A stretch of 64,000 nucleotides of DNA. It comes from Maribacter aquimaris (GTDB lineage: Bacteria; Bacteroidota; Bacteroidia; Flavobacteriales; Flavobacteriaceae). The translations under genes and the position numbers were made by a program. The stretch is from positions 124,001 to 188,000 of the forward strand of contig NZ_JABTCF010000007.1 in NCBI RefSeq assembly GCF_014596745.1, read 5' to 3'. Below, in pieces: positions 52,719-61,576 of this stretch (the first letter of the stretch is position 1; every line of letters starts with the position of its first letter). The notes below the pieces were generated by a model. The model was not told the DNA's origin. It made no database searches and saw nothing but the letters and a program-made list of their open reading frames with translations.

Positions 52719-54146
52719 ATGGAAGATTTAAGTAATGAAAAATTATCGATAAAAGAAAAAATAGGCTATTCCTTAGGTGACCTTGCGGCCAATCTGGTAT
52801 TTCAAACCTTGGTAACCTACCTATCTTACTTTTACACCGACATTTATGGGTTAAAACCAGAGCACGCAGCCATAATAACCCTAGTTGTAGGCCTAATCGC
52901 GGCATTTGCCTTTAACCCGATCGTTGGCGCCCTAGCCGATAGGACCAACTCTAAATGGGGTAAATTTAGACCGTGGATATTATGGACGGCCATTCCTCTG
53001 GGAATTGCCTCCTTACTCGCCTTTAGCACCCCAAATTTCGATTATCAGGGCAAGGTGATTTATGCCGTTGCCACCTATTCCCTATTACTGTTACTCTATG
53101 CGTCGAACAATTTACCTTACTCTGCTTTAAGCGGTGTGATAACCGGTAATATGAAGGAACGAAATAGTATTTCGGCCTATAGATTCGTTGCCGTTATGTT
53201 CGCGCAGTTCTTTGTGCAGGTATTTATGTACGACTTGATCCTAAAAGCCGGGGGCGGTGACAAAGCCATGGGCATGGAAAAAGTCATGACCTTCTTGGCC
53301 GTAATCGGTACGGTTATGCTTTTGATCACCTTCTTTACCACCAAGGAAAGGGTAATCCCTAAAATCGAACAACAATCGAGCTTAAAGGAAGATTTAGGCG
53401 ATCTATTCAAAAACAAGCCTTGGATCATTATGCTGGTCACCACTACCCTAGTGTTTATAACCCTTTCCCTTAAAGGTGGCGCCTATGTCTATTACTTTGA
53501 AAACTATGTAGACAATTCCCAATTAAAATTGTTTTTAGATCCTTTAAGACCCTATTTACCCACTTTTGAAAACGAAACTTCCTTTGGTTTGGGCATCTTC
53601 AACGGAGGGGGTATTCTCTTTGGTTTGATAGGTATTATGTTATCAAAAAAATTCGCCGATAAATACGGTAAAAAAATCGTTTTTTCGACCACGCTTTTTA
53701 TCTCCACACTTTTTATAATCCTTTTCTACTTTTATCCTCCAAGATCCATTGAATTAATATTCGGGACTCAAATTTTACATGGATTCTTCTATGGTATATG
53801 TACCCCTATTTTATGGACAATGATCGCCGATGTTGCCGATTACTCCGAATGGAAGAACAACAGAAGGGCCACCGCTATCATATTTTCCGCAATGATGGTA
53901 GGTCTCAAAGGGGGGTTGAGTATCGGAAGCTCACTTTTAGCCTGGATACTAAGTCTCTACGATTATGTTCCAAACAACACGACTATTGGGCAGGAGGAAC
54001 ATACCATAAACGGAATAAAAATGTTGGTCAGTATTTACCCGGCCATTCCTTTTTTAATCGCTATCGGTCTAATGACATTTTATGAAATAAACAAGAAAAT
54101 GGAATTAAGGATTGAAGCTGATCTACGCGAAAGAAGAAACCAATAA
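52719..54146 (+). CDS. GPH-family sugar:cation symporter, probable xyloside transporter
   Basis: A 475-residue inner-membrane transporter with about twelve helices, of the glycoside-pentoside-hexuronide symporter family. The N-terminal KIGYSLGDLAANLVFQTL near 14-31 and the NPIVGALADRTNSKWGKFRP segment near 67-86 are its signature, with the family's KPWIIMLVTTTLVFIT near 233-248 later. Members such as XynB- and XylP-type proteins import xylosides. Placed between GH10 and GH43 genes, it is expected to carry xylobiose or longer xylo-oligosaccharides. It has no signal peptide. Confidence 0.92.
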   Translation: MEDLSNEKLSIKEKIGYSLGDLAANLVFQTLVTYLSYFYTDIYGLKPEHAAIITLVVGLIAAFAFNPIVGALADRTNSKWGKFRPWILWTAIPLGIASLLAFSTPNFDYQGKVIYAVATYSLLLLLYASNNLPYSALSGVITGNMKERNSISAYRFVAVMFAQFFVQVFMYDLILKAGGGDKAMGMEKVMTFLAVIGTVMLLITFFTTKERVIPKIEQQSSLKEDLGDLFKNKPWIIMLVTTTLVFITLSLKGGAYVYYFENYVDNSQLKLFLDPLRPYLPTFENETSFGLGIFNGGGILFGLIGIMLSKKFADKYGKKIVFSTTLFISTLFIILFYFYPPRSIELIFGTQILHGFFYGICTPILWTMIADVADYSEWKNNRRATAIIFSAMMVGLKGGLSIGSSLLAWILSLYDYVPNNTTIGQEEHTINGIKMLVSIYPAIPFLIAIGLMTFYEINKKMELRIEADLRERRNQ

Positions 54147-54161
54147 TTCAATAATATAAGT

Positions 54162-55181
54162 ATGCCAGAAGAAAGTATTGAACATATAGATTTTGAAGCG
54201 CTTAATAAAAAAGCCATTTCAAAGCCGTTGGTAAAACATATGTATACCGCGGATCCTTCCGCACATGTCTTTGAGGGAAAAATATACATTTATCCCTCCC
54301 ATGACATCGATGCAGGTATCCCATTCAATGACAACGGCGACCATTTTGCCATGGAAGACTACCATGTTATTTCCATGGATACGGTTAAAAGCGAGGCCAT
54401 AGACCATGGAGAGGCCTTACATGTAAAAGACGTCCCTTGGGCCGAAAGGCAAATGTGGGCTCCGGATGCAGCCCATAAAGACGGAAAATACTATTTGTTT
54501 TTTCCGGCGAGAAACAAGTCAGGTCTATTCCAAATCGGGGTAGCCATATCCAATTCCCCCACAGGCCCCTTTAAAGCGGAACCCTTGCCTATAGAGGGCA
54601 GTTATAGCATTGACCCTGCCGTTTTTGAGGATGAGGATGGTAGCTATTACATGTATTTCGGTGGAATTTGGGGCGGACAGCTTCAAAAATATCGAAATAA
54701 CGTCTATGATGAAGCGAATGAGCTGCCTAATCACTCCGAAGCGGCCCTATTACCAATAGTCGCTAAAATGACTGACGATTTATTAGGCTTTGCCGAGGAA
54801 CCAAAGGGTATTGAAATCGTAGACGAAAATGGGGATTTATTGTTGGAAAGGGACAATGAAAGACGGTTTTTCGAAGCCTCATGGCTTCACAAGTACAACG
54901 GGAAATACTATTTTTCATACTCCACCGGTGACACCCATTTTATTTGCTATGCCATAGGGGACAACCCATACGGACCATTTACCTATACCGGCAAAATATT
55001 GGAACCTGTCGTCGGATGGACATCCCACCACTCTATTTGCGAAGTAGCCGGCAAATGGTATTTGTTCTACCACGATTCTAGCTTATCCAAAGGAATAACC
55101 CATTTAAGATCGGTTAAGCTTGCAGAAATAACACATCATACAGACGGTACGATAAGTACCTTAAAGCCATATTTGGATTAG
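54162..55181 (+). CDS. GH43 beta-xylosidase/arabinofuranosidase, cytoplasmic
   Basis: A 339-residue five-bladed beta-propeller glycosidase without a signal peptide. The general base aspartate is in TADPSAHVFEGKIYIYPSHD near 28-47, the pKa-modulating aspartate in YSIDPAVFEDEDGSYYMYFG near 148-167, and the general acid glutamate in FFEASWLHKYNGKYYFSYST near 237-256. It should remove xylose or arabinose from imported oligosaccharides in the cytoplasm, as expected for an enzyme encoded 15 bp after the transporter gene. The subfamily cannot be fixed by eye; the compact single-domain form resembles cytoplasmic xylosidases. It ends at a strong bidirectional terminator. Confidence 0.9.
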   Translation: MPEESIEHIDFEALNKKAISKPLVKHMYTADPSAHVFEGKIYIYPSHDIDAGIPFNDNGDHFAMEDYHVISMDTVKSEAIDHGEALHVKDVPWAERQMWAPDAAHKDGKYYLFFPARNKSGLFQIGVAISNSPTGPFKAEPLPIEGSYSIDPAVFEDEDGSYYMYFGGIWGGQLQKYRNNVYDEANELPNHSEAALLPIVAKMTDDLLGFAEEPKGIEIVDENGDLLLERDNERRFFEASWLHKYNGKYYFSYSTGDTHFICYAIGDNPYGPFTYTGKILEPVVGWTSHHSICEVAGKWYLFYHDSSLSKGITHLRSVKLAEITHHTDGTISTLKPYLD

Positions 55182-55197
55182 TTTAATTTGGAATGGG

Positions 55198-55230
55198 AAA
55201 AGGAGTATTAAACAACTTAATACTCCTTTT
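55198..55230. terminator. Bidirectional terminator between GH43 and GH10 genes
   Basis: AAAAGGAGTATTAA and TTAATACTCCTTTT form a perfect 14-bp stem with loop ACAAC between the two convergent genes. Confidence 0.92.
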
Positions 55231-55274
55231 AACTATTGTTCAACATTATTGTTTTCCCTATATAGATTTACTTG

Positions 55275-56462
55275 TTATTCAAGACATTCTAAAATTGCCT
55301 TTCTCGCCAATTTAGGCTGCATATTTCTATTGTACAAAAGCGGATAATTAGTCCTGTTTGGTATGGGATAGTCATTTTTCCAGGACATACCATCATGGAC
55401 TCCCCAAAAAGTGACCCTATCTATTTTATCACTGTTCTTTACAAAAATTCCAAATAATTCTTTATAACGGTCAGCAAGTTCCTGTTCTACGGCTTCAGGC
55501 AAACCCTCTTTGTAGGGGTCCAAAAATGTTTCGAATTCTTCCAATTGAAACTGGGGCTCCATCATACTACGCCCTATTATCTGACCTTCCTTAGTCAGTG
55601 GCAACACATCAACATCCAGTTCCGTAATCATAACTTTAACCCCTAATGCAGCATAAGCATCGATAGCTTGTTGAATATATTCATTCTTGGGGAAATTCAA
55701 CCCCCAATGCGCTTGAATTCCTATACCATCAATTCTAATTCCAGCATCTTTAAGCATCTTTATCATACGAACGATTCCATCTCTCTTTTCAGGGCGCCAA
55801 GCATTAAAATCATTATAATATAGTTCTGTATCAGGAGCATATTCACTTGCATATTTAAACGCAAGTTTAACCATCTCATCACCATCCCCTATGCGCTTTA
55901 CCCATGTGGTAGATCTATAAGAGCCATCATTATCGATAACTTCGTTTACGACATCCCAAGCTTGCACTTTTCCTGCATACCGTCCCGCAACAGCTTCAAT
56001 GTGTTTACGCAATTGCTCTTTTTGTTCTTCAGATGAATTGGGTTCCCCTTTTGTATTGGTAAAAAACCAAGCAGGTGTTTGATTATGCCATATCAAGGTG
56101 TGTCCAATAATAAACATGTTGTTTTTTTGACCAAAGGCAACAAACGCATCTGCTGCTGTGAAATCATAAACTCCAGGCATTGGATTTACCGTTTCAGCTT
56201 TCATACAGTTTTCTGGAGTTATGGTATTGAACTCCTTTTTTACTATTTGCCTTATTGTATGATCCTTATCCGAAACATCATCAACACTTAATGCACTTCC
56301 TGTTAAAAAGTGCTTTTTAAAAGCAGTTTTTAATCCGATATCCTGATTTTTATTTGCTTCTGGTGAAGTTGTATTTTCTATAGTCGCTTTATCATGGCAT
56401 CCTATTAATACAAGTAAGGCACAAATTGCTATAGATAAATTTTTAACAGAAAGATTTTTCAT
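55275..56462 (-). CDS. GH10 endo-1,4-beta-xylanase, lipoprotein (second copy)
   Basis: A 395-residue xylanase lipoprotein with lipidated Cys22 (LVLIGC). Motifs: NTITPENCMKAETVNPMPG near 80-98, GHTLIWHNQTPAWF near 119-132, acid/base in WDVVNEVI near 167-174, nucleophile in VMITELDVDVLP near 270-281 and VTFWGVHDGMSWKNDYP near 352-368. Close in length and layout to the GH10 at 51.5 kb, so they are probably paralogues or redundant. It is convergent with the forward operon and lies downstream of two palindromic sites at 56558-56598, so it may be regulated alone. Base composition here is lower in GC than in the neighbouring forward genes. Confidence 0.93.
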   Translation of the reverse strand: MKNLSVKNLSIAICALLVLIGCHDKATIENTTSPEANKNQDIGLKTAFKKHFLTGSALSVDDVSDKDHTIRQIVKKEFNTITPENCMKAETVNPMPGVYDFTAADAFVAFGQKNNMFIIGHTLIWHNQTPAWFFTNTKGEPNSSEEQKEQLRKHIEAVAGRYAGKVQAWDVVNEVIDNDGSYRSTTWVKRIGDGDEMVKLAFKYASEYAPDTELYYNDFNAWRPEKRDGIVRMIKMLKDAGIRIDGIGIQAHWGLNFPKNEYIQQAIDAYAALGVKVMITELDVDVLPLTKEGQIIGRSMMEPQFQLEEFETFLDPYKEGLPEAVEQELADRYKELFGIFVKNSDKIDRVTFWGVHDGMSWKNDYPIPNRTNYPLLYNRNMQPKLARKAILECLE

Positions 56463-56557
56463 ATTACTGTTTTTTTTTAATAATTAAAGTGATTTTATAA
56501 GCTTTTTTGAAGTAAAACCCATCATTAAAGGAATAAGACCGACGCCTATATCATTGA

Positions 56558-56598
56558 TTGAAAACGCTTTACAAGGTTATCAATTTACGAAGCGTAAA
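56558..56598. promoter_or_regulatory. Two operator-like palindromes before the second GH10
   Basis: TTGAAAACGCTTTACAA (56558-56574; 6 of 7 arm bases match) and TTTACGAAGCGTAAA (56584-56598; 6-bp perfect arms) lie about 100-140 bp upstream of the GH10 start. Their central CG resembles LacI-type sites but the core differs from the TGTGTACGTACACA sites, so another regulator is implied. Confidence 0.45.
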
Positions 56599-56645
56599 CC
56601 ATGATAAGGCATTCCCAATATTCTATAAATACTACCAAGAATAAT

Positions 56646-57401
56646 TTATTTAGAAGCCCAGTATATGGCCCCAAAAATGTGATTCAAAAAGTTTTTGTCT
56701 TTAAATGATTCCGGTTTATGACCTAAAGCGGTGTAAAACGATCTTCCTCCATCATATTCCTGATACCAGGAAATAGGATGTTTCGTTCCCATGCCTTTTA
56801 ACGGAATGTCATCATAACCCGCAGTAAAATCATAAGAAGCTTCATCAACAGTCATTAGAATAGTTAGTTTATCCAAATTCATGTTTTCAAAGTTATACCA
56901 CTCATCACTACGAAGCCATTTATTTGGCAGATGCCATGTTGCCGGAAAATCATGATTCACCACTTTTACAATAGCTGCTTGTAATTTTGGATGATTCACA
57001 AATTTTGCTCCAACAAGACCATCAAACCAAGCATTATCATTCTCTCCATCTGCTGTTCCGTGTATGCCAACAAAGCCTCCGCCTCGTTTCATAAATGCTT
57101 TTAAAGCATCCATATGCTTTGTGGTCAAAAAATTGGCATTGGCGTTCATAAATATGACTACATCATATTCCAGTAAACTTTCTATAAGATCATCTGGCCT
57201 TTGTGTCCAATCAAACTTAAACTGATTTTCTACTGCCATTTCTTCAAAAGCCTGAACTGCAACAGGGATGGTATTGTAATGCCAATCATCATGTTGGGTA
57301 AACAATAAAACTCGAAACTGGTCTTGCGCGTTTGTTTTCATCATTGTAAGGACACATATAGTTAATAAAAGAGACTTCATTGTAACGGGTTTCATAATCA
57401 A
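56646..57401 (-). CDS. ThuA domain protein, exported
   Basis: A 251-residue protein with a signal peptide (cleavage near residue 25, TNAQD; start may also be the third Met at 57380). The ThuA domain, a glutamine-amidotransferase-like fold, spans the remainder: RVLLFTQHDDWHYNTIPVAV near 29-48, GGGFVGIHGTADGENDNAWF near 112-131, DEWYNFENMN near 166-175 and the ending YTALGHKPESFKDKNFLNHI near 222-241. Function in polysaccharide loci is not settled; ThuA relatives act in trehalose and keto-sugar metabolism. Last gene of the reverse operon, 4 bp after the TIM-barrel gene. Confidence 0.85.
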   Translation of the reverse strand: MIMKPVTMKSLLLTICVLTMMKTNAQDQFRVLLFTQHDDWHYNTIPVAVQAFEEMAVENQFKFDWTQRPDDLIESLLEYDVVIFMNANANFLTTKHMDALKAFMKRGGGFVGIHGTADGENDNAWFDGLVGAKFVNHPKLQAAIVKVVNHDFPATWHLPNKWLRSDEWYNFENMNLDKLTILMTVDEASYDFTAGYDDIPLKGMGTKHPISWYQEYDGGRSFYTALGHKPESFKDKNFLNHIFGAIYWASK

Positions 57402-57405
57402 ACGT

Positions 57406-58698
57406 TTATTTTAATAATTCATAATAAATATATTCCCAAGCTAAACCAACACTAAATAAAGGCGGGAAACTATACGCTTCAACTTCAGATAGGATGTATT
57501 GAACTCCAGCTATTTCTTGATAGTTGAAAATATTCTTGAAATCTATTTTACCACTTTCGCCTAATTCCTTATAATCTTTCACATGCCAACTAATAAAACG
57601 TTTAGGATAGGTTTTAAAATAATGAACAGGATTTACACCGCCCACCTGCATCCAATATACATCCGATTGAAAATAGACATACTCAGGATTGGTGTTTTGA
57701 AGAAAATAATCATAAACGGTTACGCCTTCTACCTTTAAAAATTCATCGGCATGATTATGATACACAAACTTAAGTCCGTTCTCCTTACACAGTTTTCCGA
57801 TTTTATTATAATAATTGCAATATTCCTGGAGTTCTTTAATCGTCTTAATGTTTTTTATGTTGCTATTTGAAGTAGAAAGATATTCGACACCTGCATTTTT
57901 ATGGTCTTGTATCGTTTTATTCCACCACGTATGTATGGCGGTATCATCATTTTTATTTTCAGGATCGAAAAAAGTCATAGAGCCCAAAAATTCCATACCT
58001 GATTTTTCTACTACAGCCTTGAATTCCTTCGGGCTATATCCATAAAAACGACCTTCTCTATAAACAAAAGTTTCAACATAACTATAGCCCATCCTACCTA
58101 GTTGAATTAAGGTTTTTTCTGGGTTTTTAAGCATCTCTTTGTGAACAGAAACGAGCTGAATACCAATATTTTTGTCTTTAGGATTATTTTTAATGTATCT
58201 GGTTTTCCATAAACTCTTTTCATTAGTATCAAATCCTTCAACTATAACATCCGTATAATTTTGAAAGTCAAAATCAACCTTCATGGTTTTATGACCATTG
58301 AGATCTTTGTCTTGCATCGTCCAATGATTTTCTGAAGAGAACTTACCTTTCCCTATAAAAAAAGCACCTTCCGTATTATGACCTGCAGCAAAGACAGTAT
58401 CGGTAACACTATCATAACCAATAATTTCATGAAGTATAGGATTGTATCGATCACTACTATCTTTTTGTAAAACCTTAACGGTGAGCGAATGATTATTGAA
58501 ATTATTCAAACTACTCATCTTTATCTCTGGAAGTTTTGCAACACTATCCGTATTAGGATCCATAGCACTTATCCACTGCCCAGAATACTGTCTTAATCTA
58601 TCTTTTTGAGAAGATATACTATAGTTTTCTTGGGCTTTCATATGTACCGTATTCATAATTACAACTACTAACAGCGCTATTTTCACATAAACCTTCAT
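57406..58698 (-). CDS. Exported lipocalin-like plus sugar-isomerase TIM-barrel protein
   Basis: A 430-residue protein with a signal peptide ending near 22 (HMKAQ). Residues about 27-150 resemble a DUF1579/lipocalin-type small beta barrel (IGYDSVTDTVFAAGHNTEGA near 89-108). Residues about 165-430 form a xylose-isomerase-like TIM barrel (LGRMGYSYVETFVYREGRFY near 190-209, FVYHNHADEF near 316-325, FQSDVYWMQVGGVNPV near 346-361, SWHVKDYK near 373-380, SEVEAY near 404-409), with the metal ligands of this fold. The substrate is unknown; in a xylan operon it could act on a pentose or a sugar acid in the periplasm. I start at 58698; the upstream 12 codons overlap the GH43 end. Confidence 0.8.
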   Translation of the reverse strand: MKVYVKIALLVVVIMNTVHMKAQENYSISSQKDRLRQYSGQWISAMDPNTDSVAKLPEIKMSSLNNFNNHSLTVKVLQKDSSDRYNPILHEIIGYDSVTDTVFAAGHNTEGAFFIGKGKFSSENHWTMQDKDLNGHKTMKVDFDFQNYTDVIVEGFDTNEKSLWKTRYIKNNPKDKNIGIQLVSVHKEMLKNPEKTLIQLGRMGYSYVETFVYREGRFYGYSPKEFKAVVEKSGMEFLGSMTFFDPENKNDDTAIHTWWNKTIQDHKNAGVEYLSTSNSNIKNIKTIKELQEYCNYYNKIGKLCKENGLKFVYHNHADEFLKVEGVTVYDYFLQNTNPEYVYFQSDVYWMQVGGVNPVHYFKTYPKRFISWHVKDYKELGESGKIDFKNIFNYQEIAGVQYILSEVEAYSFPPLFSVGLAWEYIYYELLK

Positions 58699-58705
58699 GT
58701 CGTAA

Positions 58706-60376
58706 TTATTTTTGATCGTTGTTTCTAATTTCAAACCAATTAAAAGAAGCTGTATTATTACTTTCCTTACTTAAAGAAGTAGTATACATGGCGTAATAAC
58801 AGCCCACAAAACCACCTGCTGTTTTTGTGCTTAAAAACGTAGCATCGACCTTTTCGGCGATAGGCCTCCAATTTTCGCTATCGCTTGAAAAATAAAAGTG
58901 ATAGAACCCATTGTCCGCCATAATCTTGAGATATACTTTTTCAGAATCCATTTTTATAGTGTTCATCGTTTCAAGATCACTTCCGTCTGACTTTAATAAT
59001 TGAATGACATTTTCCCCATCTTGATACGATTTGCACAAATAATAGAAGTGTTCAGCATTCTGGAAGACGACCAAACCAGCTTTCTCATTCGTTCTTGTGG
59101 TCCCAAAATCCAAGGCCGTGGAGACTTCACCCTTCAAATGGGATTGCCTAACCCCAATAAAACTTGGATTCTCCTTATTGGAACATGTTTCGGGCCGAGT
59201 CCTCAATGTTATCCCTTCGCTACCCATCGTATACCATTTAGTTAAGGGAGTTCGTAAAAAATTATATTTGAAGTTTAATTCTTCCCCTGTGAAATCATCA
59301 AAAAACAATGAGTCCCTCTTAACTTGGGTCACCTCTTTTGGAACTTTGATCTCATATCTTTTTTTGACCACTTCGCCCTGCAAATCAAAAACAGGCCAGT
59401 TATCTTTCCAAACGACCGGGGCCATGAACGTTTCCCGCCCCGTATTAAAATGGTTTCCCGAATAAGGCCTACATCCTAAAAAGACACCCCACCAATTCCC
59501 ATACCCATCTTCGAAAATATCGGCATGACCGGTTGAGGTCACTGCATTTTCCCTATCCTCTGGTAAATGACGCTGGGTCAATATTGGGTTTTGGGCATAG
59601 CTTTCATATGGTCCGGTTACCGATTGACTCCTAAACACCACTTCTGAGTGGTCCTCAGCAGTACCACCCTCTGCCGCCATTAAATAATAATAACCGTTTT
59701 TCCTATAGATATGTGGACCTTCTATCCAAACAGGTTTTTTCTTAATATCGGTACCTCCATTTATTAAGATCTCGGGTTCCCCAATCACCTTCAATCCCTT
59801 AACATCAAATTCCACCATTTTAATCGTTCTATGTCCGTCGTATAAAGGGGTCTTGTCTGGAGCATCACTATTATAAATGATATATACTTTTCCATTATCA
59901 TCAAAAAACAGGGAAGGGTCTATGCCTTCCACTTCAGGAATCCAAATGGGATCGGACCAGGGACCTGATGGATCGGTAGCGGTAACCACAAAATTATTCT
60001 TTCCTCCTACAATGGTGCATGTAATATAATACACCCCATGGGCATAGCGTATGGCAGGGGCAAAAACACCCTGGGAAACCTCTAGTCCACTTAAATTCAA
60101 TTGTTCCGGCCTATCGAGCACATTACCGATCTGTTCCCAATTGACCAAATCATCACTTTTGAAAATAGGGATTCCAGGAAAATAGGCAAAGGTTGAATTT
60201 ACCAGATAATAAGAACCCTCTACCTTACAAATACTGGGGTCTGGATAAAAACCTGCCAGAATAGGGTTTTCGTATGTTCCTACATCAAACAATTGCCCAG
60301 TAGGTTGTTCTTTCTTAGGGGAACAACTTGTGATGACAAGGTTAAGTACAAACAGTAAAACAAGCGATTTCTTCAT
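58706..60376 (-). CDS. GH43 (subfamily 12-like) beta-xylosidase, lipoprotein
   Basis: A 556-residue exported lipoprotein (lipidated Cys18, VITSC). The N-terminal propeller, about 33-330, has the base aspartate in FYPDPSICKVEGSYYLVNST near 48-67, the pKa-modulating EGIDPSLFFDDNGKVYIIYN near 150-169 and the acid glutamate in VWIEGPHIYRKNGYYYLMAA near 217-236. The C-terminal part, about 350-545, is a concanavalin-like sandwich typical of two-domain GH43 enzymes of this subfamily (KAGLVVFQNAEHFYYLCKSY near 439-458). Expected to free xylose or arabinose from xylo-oligomers at the cell surface. It follows GH10 by 3 bp in a reverse operon. Confidence 0.92.
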   Translation of the reverse strand: MKKSLVLLFVLNLVITSCSPKKEQPTGQLFDVGTYENPILAGFYPDPSICKVEGSYYLVNSTFAYFPGIPIFKSDDLVNWEQIGNVLDRPEQLNLSGLEVSQGVFAPAIRYAHGVYYITCTIVGGKNNFVVTATDPSGPWSDPIWIPEVEGIDPSLFFDDNGKVYIIYNSDAPDKTPLYDGHRTIKMVEFDVKGLKVIGEPEILINGGTDIKKKPVWIEGPHIYRKNGYYYLMAAEGGTAEDHSEVVFRSQSVTGPYESYAQNPILTQRHLPEDRENAVTSTGHADIFEDGYGNWWGVFLGCRPYSGNHFNTGRETFMAPVVWKDNWPVFDLQGEVVKKRYEIKVPKEVTQVKRDSLFFDDFTGEELNFKYNFLRTPLTKWYTMGSEGITLRTRPETCSNKENPSFIGVRQSHLKGEVSTALDFGTTRTNEKAGLVVFQNAEHFYYLCKSYQDGENVIQLLKSDGSDLETMNTIKMDSEKVYLKIMADNGFYHFYFSSDSENWRPIAEKVDATFLSTKTAGGFVGCYYAMYTTSLSKESNNTASFNWFEIRNNDQK

Positions 60377-60379
60377 AAC

Positions 60380-61468
60380 TTATAGTTTTTCTTTTAATCC
60401 TTCCAAAAAACCAAAATAAGCGGGTTTAGGCTGCAGGTTCCCGTCATAGATCGTTGGCCAATCCTTGAGATTGAAAAAAGGTTTGATCCAAGTATCCCGG
60501 TCTGTAAAGTCCCAAAAGGTTATTCCGAATTGTTGCTCTTTTGGAACAATGGTACGATACATTCTTACGAGACTTCTATATTTAGCGGCCTGTGCCTGTT
60601 TCATTTCTTCCGTTAATCGATCATACACCTGTACGCCACCATTTCTGGTATCATCATGGGTATTGAAAATAATATCCACTTCGGAAAGATGGATTTGCAA
60701 CCCCGTTTCAGCTGCCTTTTTGAGTGCGTTTGCAATCACCTCATCGGGAATATCCATTCGGATGTGCATTTGAAAACCAATTCCGGAAATGGGTACTCCC
60801 TTATTTCTCAAACTTTGTATTACATCGAGGGTGGCTTTCAATTTTACCGTATCCCTTTCGATATTAAAATCGTTATAAAAAAGAATGGCATCGGGATCTG
60901 CCTCATGTGCATAGGTAAAAGCCTTGGCTATATAATCCTCACCTATGGCGTTGTACCAAATTGTTTCGCGCATGGCACCCCCTGCGGATTCCAATCCTTC
61001 ATTGACAACATCCCAAGCCTTTACTTTTCCTTTATATCGCCCCACATAAGTTTCAATGTATTCTTTCATAAACCCATCAAGCCATGTGCTATCGGCCAAT
61101 GCCTTTTCTTCTACCCATTTGGGTGTGGAACTATGCCAAATCAAATTATGCCCGAACAATCGTTGATTATGACTTTGGGCATAATCAAGTATACTATCGA
61201 TTCTACCCCAATAGTAGGCCCCTTCTTGGGGAAGGACCCTATTCATTTTCATATCACTGGCAGAAGTGATACTATTAAAATTCCTTGTCTCCAATGCCTG
61301 TAATTCAGCATCCTTTGTCAATGTTTCGATACGGATGGCCGTTCCTATGGGAAAATCGGCGTAGTCCTTCAAACCGGAATCCATATCCTGACTTAAAAGA
61401 CCCTCTGAAAAAAAAGATATGGCCATAATTGCAAAAATATACCTGTAATTGAAATACTTGTTTTCCAT
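60380..61468 (-). CDS. GH10 endo-1,4-beta-xylanase (third copy)
   Basis: A 362-residue exported xylanase with a signal peptide (cleavage near residue 27, GLLSQD). Motifs: RVLPQEGAYYWGRID near 78-92, GHNLIWHSSTPKWV near 105-118, acid/base in AWDVVNEGLESA near 148-159, nucleophile in IHLSEVDIIFNTHD near 254-267, and ITFWDFTDRDTWIKPFFNL near 317-335. It differs clearly from the other GH10 copies, for example in the Asp-Thr replacement around the second glutamate (SEVDI rather than TELDV), so it may cut other xylans. First gene of the four-gene reverse operon. Confidence 0.93.
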   Translation of the reverse strand: MENKYFNYRYIFAIMAISFFSEGLLSQDMDSGLKDYADFPIGTAIRIETLTKDAELQALETRNFNSITSASDMKMNRVLPQEGAYYWGRIDSILDYAQSHNQRLFGHNLIWHSSTPKWVEEKALADSTWLDGFMKEYIETYVGRYKGKVKAWDVVNEGLESAGGAMRETIWYNAIGEDYIAKAFTYAHEADPDAILFYNDFNIERDTVKLKATLDVIQSLRNKGVPISGIGFQMHIRMDIPDEVIANALKKAAETGLQIHLSEVDIIFNTHDDTRNGGVQVYDRLTEEMKQAQAAKYRSLVRMYRTIVPKEQQFGITFWDFTDRDTWIKPFFNLKDWPTIYDGNLQPKPAYFGFLEGLKEKL

Positions 61469-61482
61469 GATAAAAATTGAAG

Positions 61483-61513
61483 AAAAAGCCTAAATAATTA
61501 AATTTAGGCTTTT
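61483..61513 (-). terminator. Terminator after the truncated GH10
   Basis: AAAAGCCTAAAT and ATTTAGGCTTTT form a 12-bp stem with a six-base AT loop, followed on the minus strand by T-rich sequence. It lies 63 bp after the truncated GH10 stop and 15 bp before the next gene. Confidence 0.85.
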
Positions 61514-61576
61514 CGAATGTTTATGTAATATTCATTTTAAAGCTTACTGTAAACCTTCCACATACCCTTGATAGGC

